A program made the position numbers and the translations under genes. Of a stretch of DNA of 64,000 nt, positions 62,411 through 64,000 are shown one piece after another; positions within the stretch are counted from its first letter, which is position 1; each line of letters begins with the position of its first letter. The stretch is taken from NCBI RefSeq assembly GCF_954871325.1, contig NC_088777.1, forward strand, positions 15,725,366 to 15,789,365, given 5' to 3'. This DNA is from Gordionus sp. m RMFG-2023. Lineage: Eukaryota > Nematomorpha > Gordioida > Chordodea > Parachordodidae. The notes beneath the pieces were generated by a model. It was not told the DNA's origin and ran no database searches. It saw nothing but the letters and a program-made list of their open reading frames with translations.

Positions 62411-64000
62411 ATGTCATTCAATCGTTATTTACTAAAAAAAAAAGGGTATTTTGAAGAGAGTTGTGACATCAACAAACTAATTAAGAAATTTGATTGTGTT
62501 TTTAATGATAGAATTGGAAAAGTCAAAAATTTGGAAATAGACATTTTATTAAAAAATGACTTTAAGCCAAAATTTGTGAAAGCCAGGAGAGTGCCCTTCG
62601 AGTTAGAAGAAGAATTAGAAAACACTATAGAGCAATGGCGCCAGCAGGGAGTAATTAAGCCTGTCAGATTTTCACAATGGGCCACTCCATTAGTGTTAGT
62701 TAAAAAAAAAGATAATACGTTCAGAGTTTGTGCTGACTTTAGAGTTACTATAAACCCACAATTAGAAAGGTTCGATATCCGCTTCCAAGGATTAATGACA
62801 TAATTGCTAAAGTAGGTAATGGAAAGTTTTTTTCAAAAATAGATTTCTCATCGGCGTATCTGCAGATTCCTGTATCTAAAGAAACTTCCAAATTTCTGAC
62901 AGTCTCCACACACAAGGGTCTTTTTCAATTTAATAGACTACCTTTTGGGCTTACAGTATCAACTGCTTATTTCCAGAAGACTATGGACAAAATATTTGCT
63001 GATATTAAGGGGGTCATTTATTATTTAGATGATTTGTTAATTTTTGGTAAGGATAAGTTAGACCATTTTATTGAAAAGAGTGTTTGAAAGAATGTTGGAA
63101 TTTGGGCTGATTGGAAATATAAAAAAAAGTGAGTTTTACAAAGAGAGTATAAAATATTTAGGTTATTTAATAAGTGACAAAGGCATACTGCCAATCAAAG
63201 AAAAAATTGATCCTATAAGTACAATGACCGAATTTAAGAATAAGGATGAATTACATTCTTGGTGGGTCTTATGAATTATTATTCTAGATTTATAAGAGAT
63301 TTTTCTAAATTAGCAGCTAATTTATATGATTTACTTAGAAGGGGTAATAAAATTTGTTGGGGAATCAATGAAAGAACTGGTTTTTACGAAATTAGAGAAA
63401 CATTGTGTAATGCACCAATTCTTGCACATTATGATAGAAATAAGGAATTGTTTATTTCAACAGATGCGTCCAATAAAAACATGGGTGCAGTCTTATTTCA
63501 GGTAGAAGAAGGTGGTTTAGAAAGGCCAATTGAGTTTATGTCTAAGGCATGGGCTGGAGCTGAAAAAAGATATTCAATTATTGAAAAAGAAGGATTGTCT
63601 GTTGTTTTGGCAGTAAAAAAATGGAAAGAATATGTAGTAGGTAGGAGATTTAAAATTTTTACGGACCATAAACCACTGGTGAATTTGTTTGGAGTAGATC
63701 CTGTTAAGCTTTACAATATGTTTCCAAGATTACAGAAATGGGCTTTTTGTTTAACCGGTTTTGATTTTGACATTAATTATAGAGGGGTAAGGATCAAATC
63801 ATTCCTGATGGATTATCAAGGTTAATTAAGGAAGATATCATTTGTTTTGCTAATGTTAATAATGATATGAAGGATGTAAGAATAATTAACAATTTAGAAT
63901 TGAATAAAGGAGAAACCTTTTTAGATTCAGAATTAATCCAAGTTAAAAAAATTGTGTTGGAAAAAGGTGAAAATGGTACGCTGATTAAAGGTTACAACTT
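62411..64000 (+). mobile_element. Second Ty3/Gypsy pol fossil, running off the window
   Basis: Parts in order: pre-RT linker and start of reverse transcriptase (RVPFELEEELENTIEQWRQQ, FRVCADFRVTINP), active site YYLDDLLIFG near 63020, RNase H from about 63250 (LFISTDASNKNMGAVLF, FKIFTDHKPLVNLFG). No LTR is visible on the left. It is broken in a few places. The sequence differs clearly from the element at 18894-24501, so it is a separate family or lineage. Integrase would lie beyond the right edge. Confidence 0.88.

Overview
The window is about 75-78% A+T and is clearly animal nuclear DNA. Coding sequence is scattered in small exons with GT-AG introns (two INCENP introns are only 43 and 46 bp), and the rest is crowded with transposons. 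Two host genes can be reconstructed by reading short exons and checking that splice phases agree. No rRNA gene, CRISPR array or bacterial operon is visible. I cannot place the species beyond 'AT-rich, transposon-rich invertebrate animal'.

Left part (1-8 kb): a minus-strand gene from 7842 to beyond the left edge encodes an R3HCC1/R3HCC1L-like protein. It has an Asn-rich N-terminus with a motif resembling an exon-junction-complex-binding motif (RPEIKRYIPPGKR), a long disordered middle, and the start of the C-terminal RRM-like domain (RVIEVSGFPTEFKTLDL). A MITE and a decayed hAT transposon sit in one of its introns.

Middle-left (9-24.5 kb): transposons. A 2.96-kb hAT element has a perfect 8-bp target duplication and other elements inside it. 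There is a Helitron 3' end, a hAT whose transposase is present as a large inverted repeat, a small Gypsy-like fossil, and a 5.6-kb Ty3/Gypsy fossil with both LTRs (18894-24501, minus strand).

Right part (24.7-60.3 kb): one plus-strand gene, identified as INCENP (inner centromere protein, the chromosomal passenger scaffold that binds and activates Aurora B). N-terminal exons start at 24733, the coiled-coil exons lie at 52.5-53.3 kb, and the IN-box and Ser-Ser-x-x-Trp end lie at 59.4-60.3 kb. Its introns hold most of the remaining elements: a nearly intact Rep/helicase Helitron (36.5-42.5 kb), a nonautonomous relative in opposite orientation (30.2-32.1 kb), several MITE families with perfect 8-bp target duplications, a hAT remnant, and a satellite-like family built around the palindrome TGACAATTGTCA. 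The Gypsy fossil ends 231 bp before the INCENP start codon.

Right end (62.4-64 kb): a second, different Ty3/Gypsy pol fossil running off the window.

The most unusual signals are (1) Helitron ends carrying the same CCCGTCA hairpin in inverted orientation at both termini, (2) an inverted copy of the end of an INCENP exon lying just downstream of that exon, (3) the TGACAATTGTCA arrays at three places in opposite orientations, and (4) a GC-rich 220-bp island open on both strands inside an INCENP intron.
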